This document shows, in pieces, positions 36,274 to 46,137 of a stretch of 64,000 nt of DNA. A program made the translations under genes and the position numbers. Position 1 is the stretch's first letter. Every line of letters begins with the position of its first letter. Source of the DNA: Bacteroidota bacterium (GTDB lineage: Bacteria > Bacteroidota > Bacteroidia > Chitinophagales > LD1). Under the pieces are notes generated by a model. The model saw only the letters and a program-made list of their open reading frames with translations, was not told the DNA's origin and did no database searches. The stretch covers positions 310,001 through 374,000 of the forward strand of contig JADKJG010000006.1 of assembly GCA_016722375.1 (NCBI GenBank), read 5' to 3'.

Positions 36274-38121
36274 TTAATTTACTGCAATTTTTATTTCATT
36301 GATTTTTGCTTGGTTCACTCTCTTGTAGGTCTGCATAGCAATCACCGCAGCGCCATAAGAAACTCCAGATTGAGGCGCATCAATTATCTGAATGTCTTTA
36401 TTAAACTTTTCGTTTAGCAGCGTTTTTAGATAAGGGTGATGAGCAATCACTCCGCCAATCATATAAATTGGTATTCCGGGATCGAGACGCATTTTGGCAA
36501 CCTTGTTGGCTATAGAAATGTAGATGCCGCGAGAAATATCTTCGAGCGACATCCCATCAAAAATCCAGTTCATGATTTCCGTTTTGGCAAACACAGTACA
36601 GAAACTGTTAAGTTCTTTATCGTAGTTAGATAACGATGCGAGACTGCTCATCTCAGAAATATTAATGTTAGCGCGCTCGGCAATTTCAGCAAGGAAAGAA
36701 CCCGTACCTGCGGCACATTTATCGTTCATATAAAAATTTTCAACGTTATTATCCTCGTCGCAGCGAACTATTTTGATGTCTTCTCCGCCTATGTCAATGA
36801 TGTTTTTTTCGCCTGGATGAAGGAAAGAGACACCCGCAGCCGCGCAGTTGATTTCAGTTTTCACAATATCGGTTTCTGAGAAATGCTTTCTGCCATAGCC
36901 GGTGGCACAACTATATTGAATGTTGAAATTGTTAGCAATAACTTGCAGAATATTTTTCTGTGCCTGCTTATCGCTGCTGAGTGTAGGAAGGAAATAGCGG
37001 AATAATGTGGTTCCGTTTTGCTCAATTACGGTAAATTTTGTATAGGCAGAGCCTAAATCTATTCCGAGGAAACAAGCCATATTTTTAAATGTGCTAGGGA
37101 TAGCCATTTTATTCACCAAACCCTTTTCAAAAATTTTTTTGTTGACATCTCCTGTGGCTCCCGGAATGCGCGAAACAATGTTCTTGTTCGACATGGCCTT
37201 AACCATATTGGTGAATGAAAGATTGAGTGAAGTACGTACGTAATGTTTCTTCCCGTACTCTACAATCTTTCCATTGAAGAAGTCAATCTCGGTCGGGTGG
37301 TTATTGATGAGGTCGAGCGCCAAAGAGGGAAAGTGATCGCCCCCTTTTTTGAGGTATCGCATACACTGCCGGATGAAATCATCGGGGAAATAAATTTTTT
37401 CTTTTTCGGCCACTACCACTGCTTCATTAATAATCTGCTCTATTAACTCAATAGTATCGAGATCGTTCATGGCTTCTGCCATCGTCAATCTACCCACACC
37501 ACACAAGGCACTTAATGAGGAATTCAAAATGGTTTTCTCCCAGCTTCTTTTTAGAATATCGAAAGCATTCACGGCTTTAGTTTCCATCCCTGCCGAGGAA
37601 AGCAAGTGCGCTATTTCTTTAGCTTGTTCTGTTCGCACATCATTTACTGACCCGATATAATTTGGCGGGATGAAAAACGTAACCTTCACGGTATTGGGAG
37701 AAATAGTATTGCCTGCATAGTTGACCACCATGCGCAAGGTTTTCGATTCACCAAAGGAAGAAGTTAAATATTCCTCTACGTCCACTCCGTTTTGAGCCGA
37801 TATAACCGTTAACTTCTCGGTGTTGAGCGATAAAGCGGATTTAACTGCTTCAGGCATTTGATAAGACTTTAGCGCAAATACTAAATAATCTGCATCGAAG
37901 TCAGACATATTTTCAATACTTTGATAAATATTTTCAAAACGTGCTGAAGATTTAATGAGGTTTTCAAGAATGATTCCGTCTTTTTTAATCTTTTGACTTC
38001 TTACTTCATTTCGCACGCATAAAGCCACTTCGCAACCGGCTTCCTGTAACTTCACAGCCATAATCATCCCCACGGGACCAAGCCCGATAATGGCGACTTT
38101 TATTTTTTTACTGTTGCTCAT
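36274..38121 (-). CDS. Ketopantoate-reductase-like domain fused to a BcrD/HgdC-type ATPase activase
   Basis: 615 residues. Residues 1-325 resemble 2-dehydropantoate 2-reductases: Rossmann start VAIIGLGPVGMIMA, then VISAQNGV and the helical domain with SWEKTILNSS. Residues 350-600 are an acyl-CoA dehydratase/benzoyl-CoA reductase activase: GIDLGSAYTK, ATGYGRKH, IIDIGGEDIK, MNDKCAAGTGSFL and NSFCTVFAKTE, with the two cysteines that bridge a 4Fe-4S cluster between monomers. The join (KGLVNKMAIPSTFKNMACF) contains internal ATGs and follows an A7 run, so two genes merged by a one-base error is a real alternative. The activase part pairs naturally with the adjacent HgdB-like gene. Confidence 0.75.
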   Translation of the reverse strand: MSNSKKIKVAIIGLGPVGMIMAVKLQEAGCEVALCVRNEVRSQKIKKDGIILENLIKSSARFENIYQSIENMSDFDADYLVFALKSYQMPEAVKSALSLNTEKLTVISAQNGVDVEEYLTSSFGESKTLRMVVNYAGNTISPNTVKVTFFIPPNYIGSVNDVRTEQAKEIAHLLSSAGMETKAVNAFDILKRSWEKTILNSSLSALCGVGRLTMAEAMNDLDTIELIEQIINEAVVVAEKEKIYFPDDFIRQCMRYLKKGGDHFPSLALDLINNHPTEIDFFNGKIVEYGKKHYVRTSLNLSFTNMVKAMSNKNIVSRIPGATGDVNKKIFEKGLVNKMAIPSTFKNMACFLGIDLGSAYTKFTVIEQNGTTLFRYFLPTLSSDKQAQKNILQVIANNFNIQYSCATGYGRKHFSETDIVKTEINCAAAGVSFLHPGEKNIIDIGGEDIKIVRCDEDNNVENFYMNDKCAAGTGSFLAEIAERANINISEMSSLASLSNYDKELNSFCTVFAKTEIMNWIFDGMSLEDISRGIYISIANKVAKMRLDPGIPIYMIGGVIAHHPYLKTLLNEKFNKDIQIIDAPQSGVSYGAAVIAMQTYKRVNQAKINEIKIAVN

Positions 38122-38135
38122 TTTTTCGCTTCGGT

Positions 38136-39353
38136 TTAGCTCATTACTTTACTTTCTTCCAACTGTTCTAAAAAGGTTTCAATCTTAGTAGTGCTTTGTC
38201 CTTCGCTGAAAAAGCGGAGGTCGCATAAATCTCCTTCAATGACTAGAGCCGGAACACCGGTTATTTCTTTCAACCGTTGTGGCATCCCAAACTTTGCGTT
38301 GGAATTATTGAAGCAGGTTTTACTATCGTGATAAACAATGCCGTCAATTTTGTATTCTTCAAACCAAGCTGCCAGCATTTTCATTTTTGCCTTTTCGCTT
38401 CGGTTGATAAAGATTTCGGTATAAGCTCGAGCGGTAGAATTCCAAGGGTCGTTTTCATCAAACTTATCGAACACCCAACTGCTGCAATAAGTAGAAGCTA
38501 CCACTGCGGCACCGCTGGATGTAAACAAATCGCTGAGCATTCTCAGCTTGCCCCATATAGGCATTCCTTCCCAAAATATCCGTGTGTGAGTTTGGCGCAG
38601 AAAGCCGATATTGTTGTTTACATTATTTTCCAACTCGGCTAATAAGATGGTGTAGTAATCTTTTGCCACTTGGGTTCCGCGCAAAACAACAATAGGACCC
38701 ATGTGAATAGTGCCGTCAAAAAAACTTAGTGGAGCATTCATGGCAGTGGAAGTTTTTAGAATCTTCTGCCAGAGCAAAGTGGCCTCTTTGCTCAGTTTAA
38801 TGACTTCTTTAAATTTATCTAGATTGAATTTCTGTCCGCTTATCTGTTCGCAAATGGGAATCATTCTTTTGAACTGCTTCACTACCAAATCCACTGCTTC
38901 CTGTGTTACTTCATTGAGATAGCGAGGCGGCTCAATACCGACAATAGGGCAGTTAAATTCGGTAGCGAAAAAGTTAAACCAATCCTGCACTTCGCGGCAT
39001 TGATTGGTGTTGTAGGCAATTAGGTCGGGCTTGGGCGCACCTTGCATTCCGTAATGCTTTTGCAGCGGAGTTTCTTTTTTTAAATAAGAACCTATATCAG
39101 AAGTGGTGTAAGAACAAACGTGACCGGAGTATCCGCATTTGATGGCTTCTGGTATGTAATCCATGGCTGTGCGAGTTGCTCCCAACAAAGCACCGTGATT
39201 TTCTGGGAAGTAAACTTCGAAACCGAAAGAACGCAACAACTCAGCTGGCCCCACGCTGGTACACCACGCTATTTTCTTTTCTCTCTTTTCTAGCGAGAGG
39301 AAGTATTCGCGCATAATGCGCTTCATCTCTTGTGCTGCTTTTATTTCGTACAT
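38136..39353 (-). CDS. HgdB/BcrB-like dehydratase or reductase subunit, second system
   Basis: 405 residues of the 2-hydroxyacyl-CoA dehydratase / benzoyl-CoA reductase subunit family. Candidate cluster-ligand cysteines are in GYSGHVCSYTTSD, STYCSSWVFD and YHDSKTCFNNS, and the C-terminus has the family's EGDLCDLRFFSEGQ block. Only one such subunit accompanies the activase next door, whereas dehydratases and class I reductases need two different ones. It may form a homodimer as in double-cubane cluster proteins, or pair with a BcrB/BcrC subunit. Substrate unknown. Lies 1 nt from the CoA ligase and 14 nt from the activase fusion. Confidence 0.78.
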   Translation of the reverse strand: MYEIKAAQEMKRIMREYFLSLEKREKKIAWCTSVGPAELLRSFGFEVYFPENHGALLGATRTAMDYIPEAIKCGYSGHVCSYTTSDIGSYLKKETPLQKHYGMQGAPKPDLIAYNTNQCREVQDWFNFFATEFNCPIVGIEPPRYLNEVTQEAVDLVVKQFKRMIPICEQISGQKFNLDKFKEVIKLSKEATLLWQKILKTSTAMNAPLSFFDGTIHMGPIVVLRGTQVAKDYYTILLAELENNVNNNIGFLRQTHTRIFWEGMPIWGKLRMLSDLFTSSGAAVVASTYCSSWVFDKFDENDPWNSTARAYTEIFINRSEKAKMKMLAAWFEEYKIDGIVYHDSKTCFNNSNAKFGMPQRLKEITGVPALVIEGDLCDLRFFSEGQSTTKIETFLEQLEESKVMS

Positions 39354-39354
39354 A

Positions 39355-41100
39355 TTACACGGTCATTTTTTTGATAGCCGGTACATCTTCTAACTTAATG
39401 ATGTAAATATCCTCCTCTAAGGGGTTATTAGCTCCATACAAATTCTCAAGATGTGCTTTGTATGCAAACGCCACATTTTTAGGAGCCATCTTCATGCTCG
39501 GAGTGAGGGTGTTGTTTTCTAATGAAAGCTCTTCGTCAATAATCATGGCGGCTTTTATTTTCGAAAACTTTTGTCCAATACCGCAGTTGGCATCATTGAG
39601 ACAACCGTGTAAACATTTTTGTAACTCGCTTAAGTTACGCGGACAAAAACAGCCATCTAGAGGTGTTTTTTCGTAAGCGGAGTTGACAATGTTTTTTTTG
39701 TTGGGAAATAGAAGCGCCACCGGATATTCTTCACCACCACCCACTACAATAGCGAAAGAGATGTAATGGCATTTCAGCTCAATCAGTTTCTCTAAATCAG
39801 AGGGAATCACTTTTTCGCCATTCGAGAGTTTAAAGATGCGGTCTTTGCGGGTGATAAGTTTCAATCCGCTCTCAGTAAATCCACCCACATCACCGGTGCA
39901 GAAAAATCCGTCATCGGTAAAAATTCCTTTATTTGCTTCATCATTTTTATAGTAGCCCTTCATCACGTTTTGGCCCTTCACTTGTATTTCGCCATCTTCT
40001 GCTAAGCGAATGGTAACGCCCGGAATAGGTTGACCTACCACTCCTGCTTGCCGTTTTTTGTTTGGGTTAGTGAGGGTGCAGCAAGGAGAGGTTTCAGTTA
40101 GGCCCCAACCTTCCATTACAGTAATACCTCTTTCTTCGAACTCATCGGAAAGTTTTTGAGGAAGGGCTGCCGCAGCAGTAAAAATGAATTTGAGTTGTGA
40201 GTGAAATAACAGTTCTTCAGCTTCGCGGTCAGATTTTGTTAAATCAAAAAGCGCCTGATAAACTTTGGGAACACTGAAGAACACGGTAGGCTTGATTGCT
40301 TTCCAATTCAACATAATTTCTTTCGGATCTTTCCCATAACCCGATTCCAGAAACATGCTGGCACCGTTGCAAAGTACGGCAAAGAGCTCAAAAATTCCCC
40401 CAAAGCTATGATGCCAAGGCAAGTAAGAAAGAAATCGGTCGTTGCTGTCAACATTCCATATCTGCGACAGAGCCGCTTGCTGTGATAAAATATTTTCATG
40501 CATTAACTGAACACACTTGGGAGTCCCCATAGTGCCGGAGGTGTACATGTTCAGGCAAATGTTATCGGGGTATGCAGCAATGTTCAATTTGAAATTTTTA
40601 TCGCTGCGTTTGCTGAGCAGTTCTTCCAACGAATGTTGTTGGTTGAATTTTTTGTGGCTGACTTTATCAAACACAAAAACATGCTCCAGCTTCAAATCTT
40701 TATTTAACCGGCTCAACTGTGTTTCACCTGCAACCGCTAAATATTTTGCATCGCTATGGTTAATGAGAAGTTCGGCAGTTTCCTTATAAAAGAAAGCGAA
40801 GATGGGGACAGCAATTCCTCCGCAGGCCATCACAGCCAATTCCATTTCGAGCATCTCCATGCAATTGGGTGAGAAAATAACCATTTTATCGCCCTGCTTA
40901 AAGTTGAATTTGTGCTGAAGGTTGAACGCTATGTTGAGAATGTTATCGTATAATTCTTTCCAAGCAATGCCTTTGTAAATACCAGCTTGCTTTTGCTGAA
41001 AAACAATTTTATCGCCATACGTTGCCACATTTCTTTCGAGCAAGGTAGCCATGTTTGGAATTACTTCTCCTAAGACTATTTCATTTTTCAGCGTTTGCAT
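39355..41100 (-). CDS. AMP-forming acyl-CoA ligase
   Basis: 581 residues of the ANL superfamily. The P-loop is YTSGTMGTPKCVQL, the A5 motif GWGLTETSP, and the adenylate-binding Asp is in FFCTGDVGG, with RKDRIFKLSNGEKV at the hinge. The C-terminus is extended, as in long-chain (FadD15/FAA-like) ligases rather than the roughly 520-residue benzoate-CoA ligases. It is the only ligase in the island, so it may activate the entering aromatic acid, but its closest architecture suggests fatty or aryl-alkyl acids. I leave the substrate open. Confidence 0.85.
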   Translation of the reverse strand: MQTLKNEIVLGEVIPNMATLLERNVATYGDKIVFQQKQAGIYKGIAWKELYDNILNIAFNLQHKFNFKQGDKMVIFSPNCMEMLEMELAVMACGGIAVPIFAFFYKETAELLINHSDAKYLAVAGETQLSRLNKDLKLEHVFVFDKVSHKKFNQQHSLEELLSKRSDKNFKLNIAAYPDNICLNMYTSGTMGTPKCVQLMHENILSQQAALSQIWNVDSNDRFLSYLPWHHSFGGIFELFAVLCNGASMFLESGYGKDPKEIMLNWKAIKPTVFFSVPKVYQALFDLTKSDREAEELLFHSQLKFIFTAAAALPQKLSDEFEERGITVMEGWGLTETSPCCTLTNPNKKRQAGVVGQPIPGVTIRLAEDGEIQVKGQNVMKGYYKNDEANKGIFTDDGFFCTGDVGGFTESGLKLITRKDRIFKLSNGEKVIPSDLEKLIELKCHYISFAIVVGGGEEYPVALLFPNKKNIVNSAYEKTPLDGCFCPRNLSELQKCLHGCLNDANCGIGQKFSKIKAAMIIDEELSLENNTLTPSMKMAPKNVAFAYKAHLENLYGANNPLEEDIYIIKLEDVPAIKKMTV

Positions 41101-41111
41101 AGAGTGTTTTT

Positions 41112-41951
41112 TTACGCTGCCACTGATTGTTTTTCCAATAATTTATAATGTCGGTAACCGCCCCATAATGCGGCACCAATGGCTCCGGCATAAATAGCAT
41201 CGGGATGGGTTTTTACTTCATACTTTTTACCGGTTTCCTCTAACATTTCTTCAATGGCCTGCAACATGCCTTTGTTCAGCGCCATGCCACCGGTGAGCAC
41301 CACCGGTGATTCGCCTTTGAGCGAGCTCATGAGTTTGATGATGCGCGAAGCGATGGAAAGGTGAATGCCTTTGATGATGTTGGGCGTTGATATGCCGCGA
41401 GACACCATGTTGATGACATCGGTTTCGGCCAACACTGCGCAAATACCCGAAGATATTTCAGGCTCATTGGCTTGCATGGAAACATCGCCTACTTCTTCTA
41501 TACTCAAACCGAGGTAGCGCGAAATATTTTCGAGAAACTGACCAGAACCGGAAGCGCACTGACCGGTCATTTTATAGTCCTGCACCCGCGCTCCTTCGCT
41601 GGTGCGAATGGCGCGTACATACAAGGCTCCAAGGTCAACCACTGTTTTGGCATCGGGAAAAAAGAAATTAGCTCCGCGTGCATGAGTAGTCATACCATAG
41701 AAATGTCCGCGTTTACGTTTTACCAAATCACCTTCTCCGGTGCTGGCGAGGTAGGCCACGTCTTCGTATTTCAAGATATTTTTGGCAAGCATGGTGTTGA
41801 CCATATCATCGGCCACTGTGGTGGGATTGCGCTTGCGGATTTTTTCAGTTTGCTGGTCAACCAATTTCGGAGTATCGGAATATTCCATCAGCACCAGCTT
41901 AATAAAGTTGCTGCCTACGTCAATTCCTATGGTGTAAATCGGAGTTATCAT
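41112..41951 (-). CDS. bcrD: Class I benzoyl-CoA reductase, ATPase subunit D
   Basis: 279 residues, the size of BcrD/BadG. It is an ASKHA-fold ATPase: phosphate-1 loop TIGIDVGSNFIK, STGEGDLV, TVVDLGALYVRAI, and cluster-ligand cysteines in GQCASGSGQFL and SSGICAVLAETDV. With BcrA it forms the activator module that hydrolyses two ATP per electron to drive reduction of the ring. Gene order bcrC-B-A-D matches the Thauera and Rhodopseudomonas operons. Confidence 0.92.
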   Translation of the reverse strand: MITPIYTIGIDVGSNFIKLVLMEYSDTPKLVDQQTEKIRKRNPTTVADDMVNTMLAKNILKYEDVAYLASTGEGDLVKRKRGHFYGMTTHARGANFFFPDAKTVVDLGALYVRAIRTSEGARVQDYKMTGQCASGSGQFLENISRYLGLSIEEVGDVSMQANEPEISSGICAVLAETDVINMVSRGISTPNIIKGIHLSIASRIIKLMSSLKGESPVVLTGGMALNKGMLQAIEEMLEETGKKYEVKTHPDAIYAGAIGAALWGGYRHYKLLEKQSVAA

Positions 41952-41980
41952 CTTACTTGTTTTTTGGAAACGTAATTTTA

Positions 41981-43414
41981 TTAAACAGCCACCTGACTTG
42001 CTTTCTTAGCGCTTGGCAAATCGGTTTTTATATTTCTGCGCGCAAACATGGCACCTCCCAGCGCGCCCATAAAAATGGAATCAGTATGAATATTGATGGT
42101 AATGCCATCGCCATAATTTTCCTTCACTAACTGCGTCAGATATTTTATGACAGCCTGGTTTCTGGCCACTCCACCGGTAAATGTAAATTCATTGAATACG
42201 CCACCGCTTCGCGCAATCAGCGACATGGCGCGCATGATGATGGCTTTGTGCAAACCGCCCAGAATATCTTCGCGCTTTTCGCCTATGTTAGTCAACTCGC
42301 GCAACTCAGCACCCGCAAATACGGTGCAGGTAGAGCAAATGGTTACTTCTTTTTCTGCCTTCATAGCCATAGGGCCTAACTCGTTGAGCGAAATGCTCAT
42401 TTCATCGGCAATGTAACCGAGGTAACGCCCGCAACCGGCGGCGCACCGGTCGTTCATCTGAAAGCTGGTCACCAATCCATATTTATCTACCTGAATAGCT
42501 TTGGTATCCTGCCCGCCTATGTCGAGCACCGTGCGGGTGTTCGGAAAAATTGCGTGTGCGCCGAAGGCATGGCAAAGAATTTCGGAGCGGATACAATCTT
42601 CAGGGAAAGGGAGCAGCGCCCGACCATAACCGGTGCCGGTCATGTTGGCAATGTTGAATTCTAGGTCGGCTACTTCATCAATCCGCTCTTGCAAAGATTC
42701 TGAAACATTTTTAAAATCGCCTTTCAGCAAGTACATCTCGGTATTAAAATCCTTTTCGCTGTCAATCGAAATATTCTCTTTCAACTCTGGTAGGTTATCG
42801 TACTTTTCTTTCAGCAATTCCATGGCTTCGTGAATTAGTTGTCTAAAATTGAAAGAGACTACCTTGTTTTCGGCCGGTGTAATACTTTTATCCCACACGG
42901 TCATTAGAGGTTCGAAATGTGTAGAGTCGAGCTTGTTTACTTCTTCGTTATATTTTTCGGAAACTACATCGCGGAAGAATTGATTTTTTGAGCCGAGATT
43001 GTTATAAATATAATCGTGTTTTATCTTTGGCTTAAAGGCTTTTCGAATATTGCGCAAGTGATTCAGGATATTATCACGCGTCCCTTCATCCTGAAAGAAA
43101 ATGTTGCAGGTTTTTACCAACTCATCACCCAAATTATCCAAGCGAACTTTAAATTGCTCATACTGGAAAACGCTTTCCAGATCGTCAATGTATTTCTTGT
43201 ATTCAGGTCGTGCTTTTATTTCAGCCTCTAAGTTTTTCTTGAGCACTGAGAAGCGAGCGTTGTACAGCGCTTCATCGCGAGCAATATCGGCAGCCACCGA
43301 ATAGTTGGCACGGGTGTTAGTAATACCACGTCCTATAATTTCATCCTGCTCATTAATAATTACTGCCTTAGAAGTAGTAGAGCCGAGGTCAACACCGAGA
43401 TAATATTTACTCAT
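41981..43414 (-). CDS. bcrA: Class I benzoyl-CoA reductase, ATPase subunit A
   Basis: 477 residues, the long ATPase subunit (BcrA/BadF type). It has the phosphate loop YLGVDLGSTTSKAVI, a helical insertion of about 180 residues (about 60-240) typical of BcrA, then TGTGYGRALLPF, VLDIGGQDTKAI, MNDRCAAGCGRYL and CSTCTVFAGAELREL with the 4Fe-4S ligands. It pairs with BcrD, 29 nt downstream. The frame is intact. Confidence 0.93.
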   Translation of the reverse strand: MSKYYLGVDLGSTTSKAVIINEQDEIIGRGITNTRANYSVAADIARDEALYNARFSVLKKNLEAEIKARPEYKKYIDDLESVFQYEQFKVRLDNLGDELVKTCNIFFQDEGTRDNILNHLRNIRKAFKPKIKHDYIYNNLGSKNQFFRDVVSEKYNEEVNKLDSTHFEPLMTVWDKSITPAENKVVSFNFRQLIHEAMELLKEKYDNLPELKENISIDSEKDFNTEMYLLKGDFKNVSESLQERIDEVADLEFNIANMTGTGYGRALLPFPEDCIRSEILCHAFGAHAIFPNTRTVLDIGGQDTKAIQVDKYGLVTSFQMNDRCAAGCGRYLGYIADEMSISLNELGPMAMKAEKEVTICSTCTVFAGAELRELTNIGEKREDILGGLHKAIIMRAMSLIARSGGVFNEFTFTGGVARNQAVIKYLTQLVKENYGDGITINIHTDSIFMGALGGAMFARRNIKTDLPSAKKASQVAV

Positions 43415-43453
43415 GGTAGAAAGGTTTGTTCGGTTTTAATGTTTTTTTCTATT

Positions 43454-44753
43454 TTAAACTCCTTGTACTTCTTGTTCCATAATTGTTTTACGCTGCCCAA
43501 GCATTTGAAAATATGATTCCAAGCGATTCTTGATATTGGCATAAGAGAAATAGCGCGGGTCCACCAGATCGCTTTCAATAAAACCCACCGGAATACCGCA
43601 ACGCTGTTCTATTTCGCGCATCATCAGCAACTGACCTGCCGAAAAGGAATTACAACTCTTGATGGAGTTGATCAAAAAACCATCGGCTTTGTACTCCTTT
43701 ATATAATGTTCAATCAAATCAACGCGCTGTGGCAAGTTCAAATTAGTGTAGCAGCCCATGCAGTATTTGGCCAGGCTCTCCAAGGGTTTCTCCGGATCGT
43801 GCCGAAAGCCCTGATCGTATAAGCCTCCTACTTTTGTATATGTAGAGGCTACAATCACAGCTCCCATGTCATAAAATATTTTCCAGAACTCGCGGAAGTT
43901 GGTCCAATTAGGAGGTCCTTCCACCACTAAGCGGAATTTCTCTTCTTTCAATTCGCCTTCCGGATTAATAGGCAATAAGCCCTTCGCTAATCTTTCAGAA
44001 ACTTCATTGTATAATTCCTGATAGTACTCTAGTGCTACATCAGTTCCTCTAAAGGCGGTATTCATGGGCCCCATATAATACACTCCGGCAAAGTAGGCAT
44101 CAATAGGAGAGGGCTTGTTCTTTGCCGATTCTAGCACTTTCACCCAGAGGTCTTCGCTTTTGGCCGAATTCTCCAGCATTTTAGAGAGCCGATCGTAATC
44201 CAATTTCTTTCCTGCCACTTTCTCCATTTTGGGAATTACTTCCTCTTTCAATTGCTTCACCATGTAGTCCACCTGGTCTTGAGTGATTTTCCCATCCTCT
44301 TGGTAAGGAGTATGCAGCATGGCGATTTCTACCCCCGGATATAATCGTTCTAGGTTTTCGAACCATTTCATAAAAGTGAAACAGCCGGTATAACTCAGCA
44401 ACAATAAGTCGGGTTCGGGAAGTTTCTCTCCCGTTGGCCCTATATTGCCGTTCAGCATCATGCCGATGTCGCATTTCACATACGTGCAAACATCTTCGCT
44501 GAATCCTAACTTTTCGGCATCTTTAATGTAAGAACCCGATTTTTTACGCATACCCGATTGCAACGCATTTATTTCGGGATACACCGGCAGCATATCCAAT
44601 GCGAGAATCAACTCGGTAATGTTTAGGCACGAAAGTGTAAACTACCTTTTTCCCTCTTTCTTTTGCGGTACTCAATTCAGTAAAAAGATTGGCGAGCATC
44701 TCTTTCTGAATCACCATGCTTTTTTCTTTAACTGCCTCTTTTGGATCTGCCAT
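43454..44753 (-). CDS. bcrB: Class I benzoyl-CoA reductase, subunit B (frame interrupted)
   Basis: The N-terminal frame from ATG 44753 (MADPKEAVKEKSM ... VVYTFVP) breaks near 44622-44627. The rest continues in another frame (NITELILALDMLPVYPEI ... to 43454). Removing one A from the minus-strand CCTAAACATT joins them as TFVP-NITELILAL; adding two bases would restore the usual VPGN. Total length is one base over a multiple of three. The body has BcrB features: cysteines in EDVCTYVKCDIGMM, KYCMGCYTN and IKSCNSFS, and the FIESDLVDPRYFSYANI block. With BcrC it holds the catalytic cluster and binds benzoyl-CoA. Sequencing error or decay cannot be separated here. Confidence 0.85.
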
Positions 44754-44785
44754 AATATTTTCGTTTTATCTACTCCTTTTTAAAA

Positions 44786-46030
44786 TTACACCCATAGTTT
44801 TATGGAATCGCTGAATGTTCCTGCTTGCTCTTTAATTACTTTAAACTGTCCAGTGTTTTCGTGGAACTGAAAATTGATATGTGCTACTCCAGCTGCATCG
44901 CAGGCTTTTTGCAAATCGGGACGATCTAATAATGCCGGGTCGCAGAAACTGGCCGCACAGAATATCACACCGTCAGCATCTCTTTCGCGGGTAAGTTTCA
45001 CCAAGCGATCACCTTTCGGGTTGCCTACATCGTACAATGCAGAAGAAGGAGCACTTTTGGTCAGGAAAGCTTCCACCATTTCATTCAGTGGATCGACAGT
45101 AGTGTTATCTATATCTCCTTGTATCCAGCGCGAGCCGAGCATAAAATCATCGTCCACAATGTAACATCCGGCCATTTCAATGGATTTGATTAGGCCGATA
45201 GGTGGTTGCTCGCAGAATGATCCGGAAATAACCACTCGGATATTGTCCATCTGTTCCCCGTAATTCTCTTGAATAAGATTTACCACTTGCTCTAAAATTT
45301 TGTTGTGTTTTTCTACCGGAATAGTTAGCCCTGCCCGCAAAAGGTGATATGTATCTACCGCAGATAATCTCTCAGGGTTTTCCTGACGAACATAGTAAAT
45401 GGTTTCGATCAGTTGCCGGTTGCGGTTGTAAAGTAAAATGGAGCGGTTCAAATTATCAGGGGTCATTTTTACTCCGTTAATCTGAAACATATCGTTAAGG
45501 ATAGTCTCTATCAACTCGCGATAAAAGGTTCCACCAATATGAGATTCGAAATTCTGCGGGTAGTCGAAGTAGCGGGTAAACTTCCCTTTCTTTACCAACT
45601 TAAACATGCCGGAAAGGTTCCGAATACAATCACAAATAGAGGGGAAAAGAAAGCCATCAAAGTTTTCGAGATTAGTATCAAGCACCATTTCTATAATTCC
45701 GCGCGGTAGGTGACAGATGTAAGATTGATAGTAAGCATCTCCTTTGATAATCTGTTTGCGGTCCCCCGCTCCCATAATTCCTATAGGTAAGCCATTTACC
45801 GCGTGAATTATTTCACGCGGTATATAAATTGGCAAATAGCCGACAAGAATTCTACTGGGCGCTTCCTTCTTCCAATTCTTTGCGTAAGTGAAATTGAGGT
45901 CGAATGCCAGCGATTTACACTCCTCTATAATAGCTTCTAATTCAACCGGTGTTTCTTTCATAATCTTTGTTGTATCCGTTTGTATTTCAGAGTCGTCCTT
46001 TCTAAAAATTAATTTTACAATTCTCACCAT
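44786..46030 (-). CDS. bcrC: Class I benzoyl-CoA reductase, subunit C
   Basis: 414 residues from the first ATG; an internal ATG at 45959-45961 (MKETPVELEAII) gives 391 residues, closer to known BcrC, and is a plausible true start. Strong family blocks: VGYLPIYIPREIIHAVNGLP, GDAYYQSYICHLPRG, FLFPSICDCIRNLSGM, RYFDYPQN and HLLRAGLTIPVEKHN. Cysteines in YICHLP, SICDCI and FCAASFC include the cluster ligands. It is the first gene of the leftward operon, facing a divergent operon for 4-hydroxybenzoyl-CoA reductase across a 152-bp promoter region. Confidence 0.94.
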   Translation of the reverse strand: MVRIVKLIFRKDDSEIQTDTTKIMKETPVELEAIIEECKSLAFDLNFTYAKNWKKEAPSRILVGYLPIYIPREIIHAVNGLPIGIMGAGDRKQIIKGDAYYQSYICHLPRGIIEMVLDTNLENFDGFLFPSICDCIRNLSGMFKLVKKGKFTRYFDYPQNFESHIGGTFYRELIETILNDMFQINGVKMTPDNLNRSILLYNRNRQLIETIYYVRQENPERLSAVDTYHLLRAGLTIPVEKHNKILEQVVNLIQENYGEQMDNIRVVISGSFCEQPPIGLIKSIEMAGCYIVDDDFMLGSRWIQGDIDNTTVDPLNEMVEAFLTKSAPSSALYDVGNPKGDRLVKLTRERDADGVIFCAASFCDPALLDRPDLQKACDAAGVAHINFQFHENTGQFKVIKEQAGTFSDSIKLWV

Positions 46031-46137
46031 TACCGCTCCCGAAACACATGACCAAACTCAAAGTCTAAATAGTTATTTCGTAGTTTATTTAGTGACAATT
46101 ATCATGTGTTGTTTTGTCTAATTCTATTCTATTAGTA

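Noticed and set aside
41112..46030. 2-Hydroxyglutaryl-CoA dehydratase instead of benzoyl-CoA reductase
   Set aside because: Two different ATPase subunits (A and D), BcrC-specific blocks and the adjacent ring hydrolase all point to class I benzoyl-CoA reductase.
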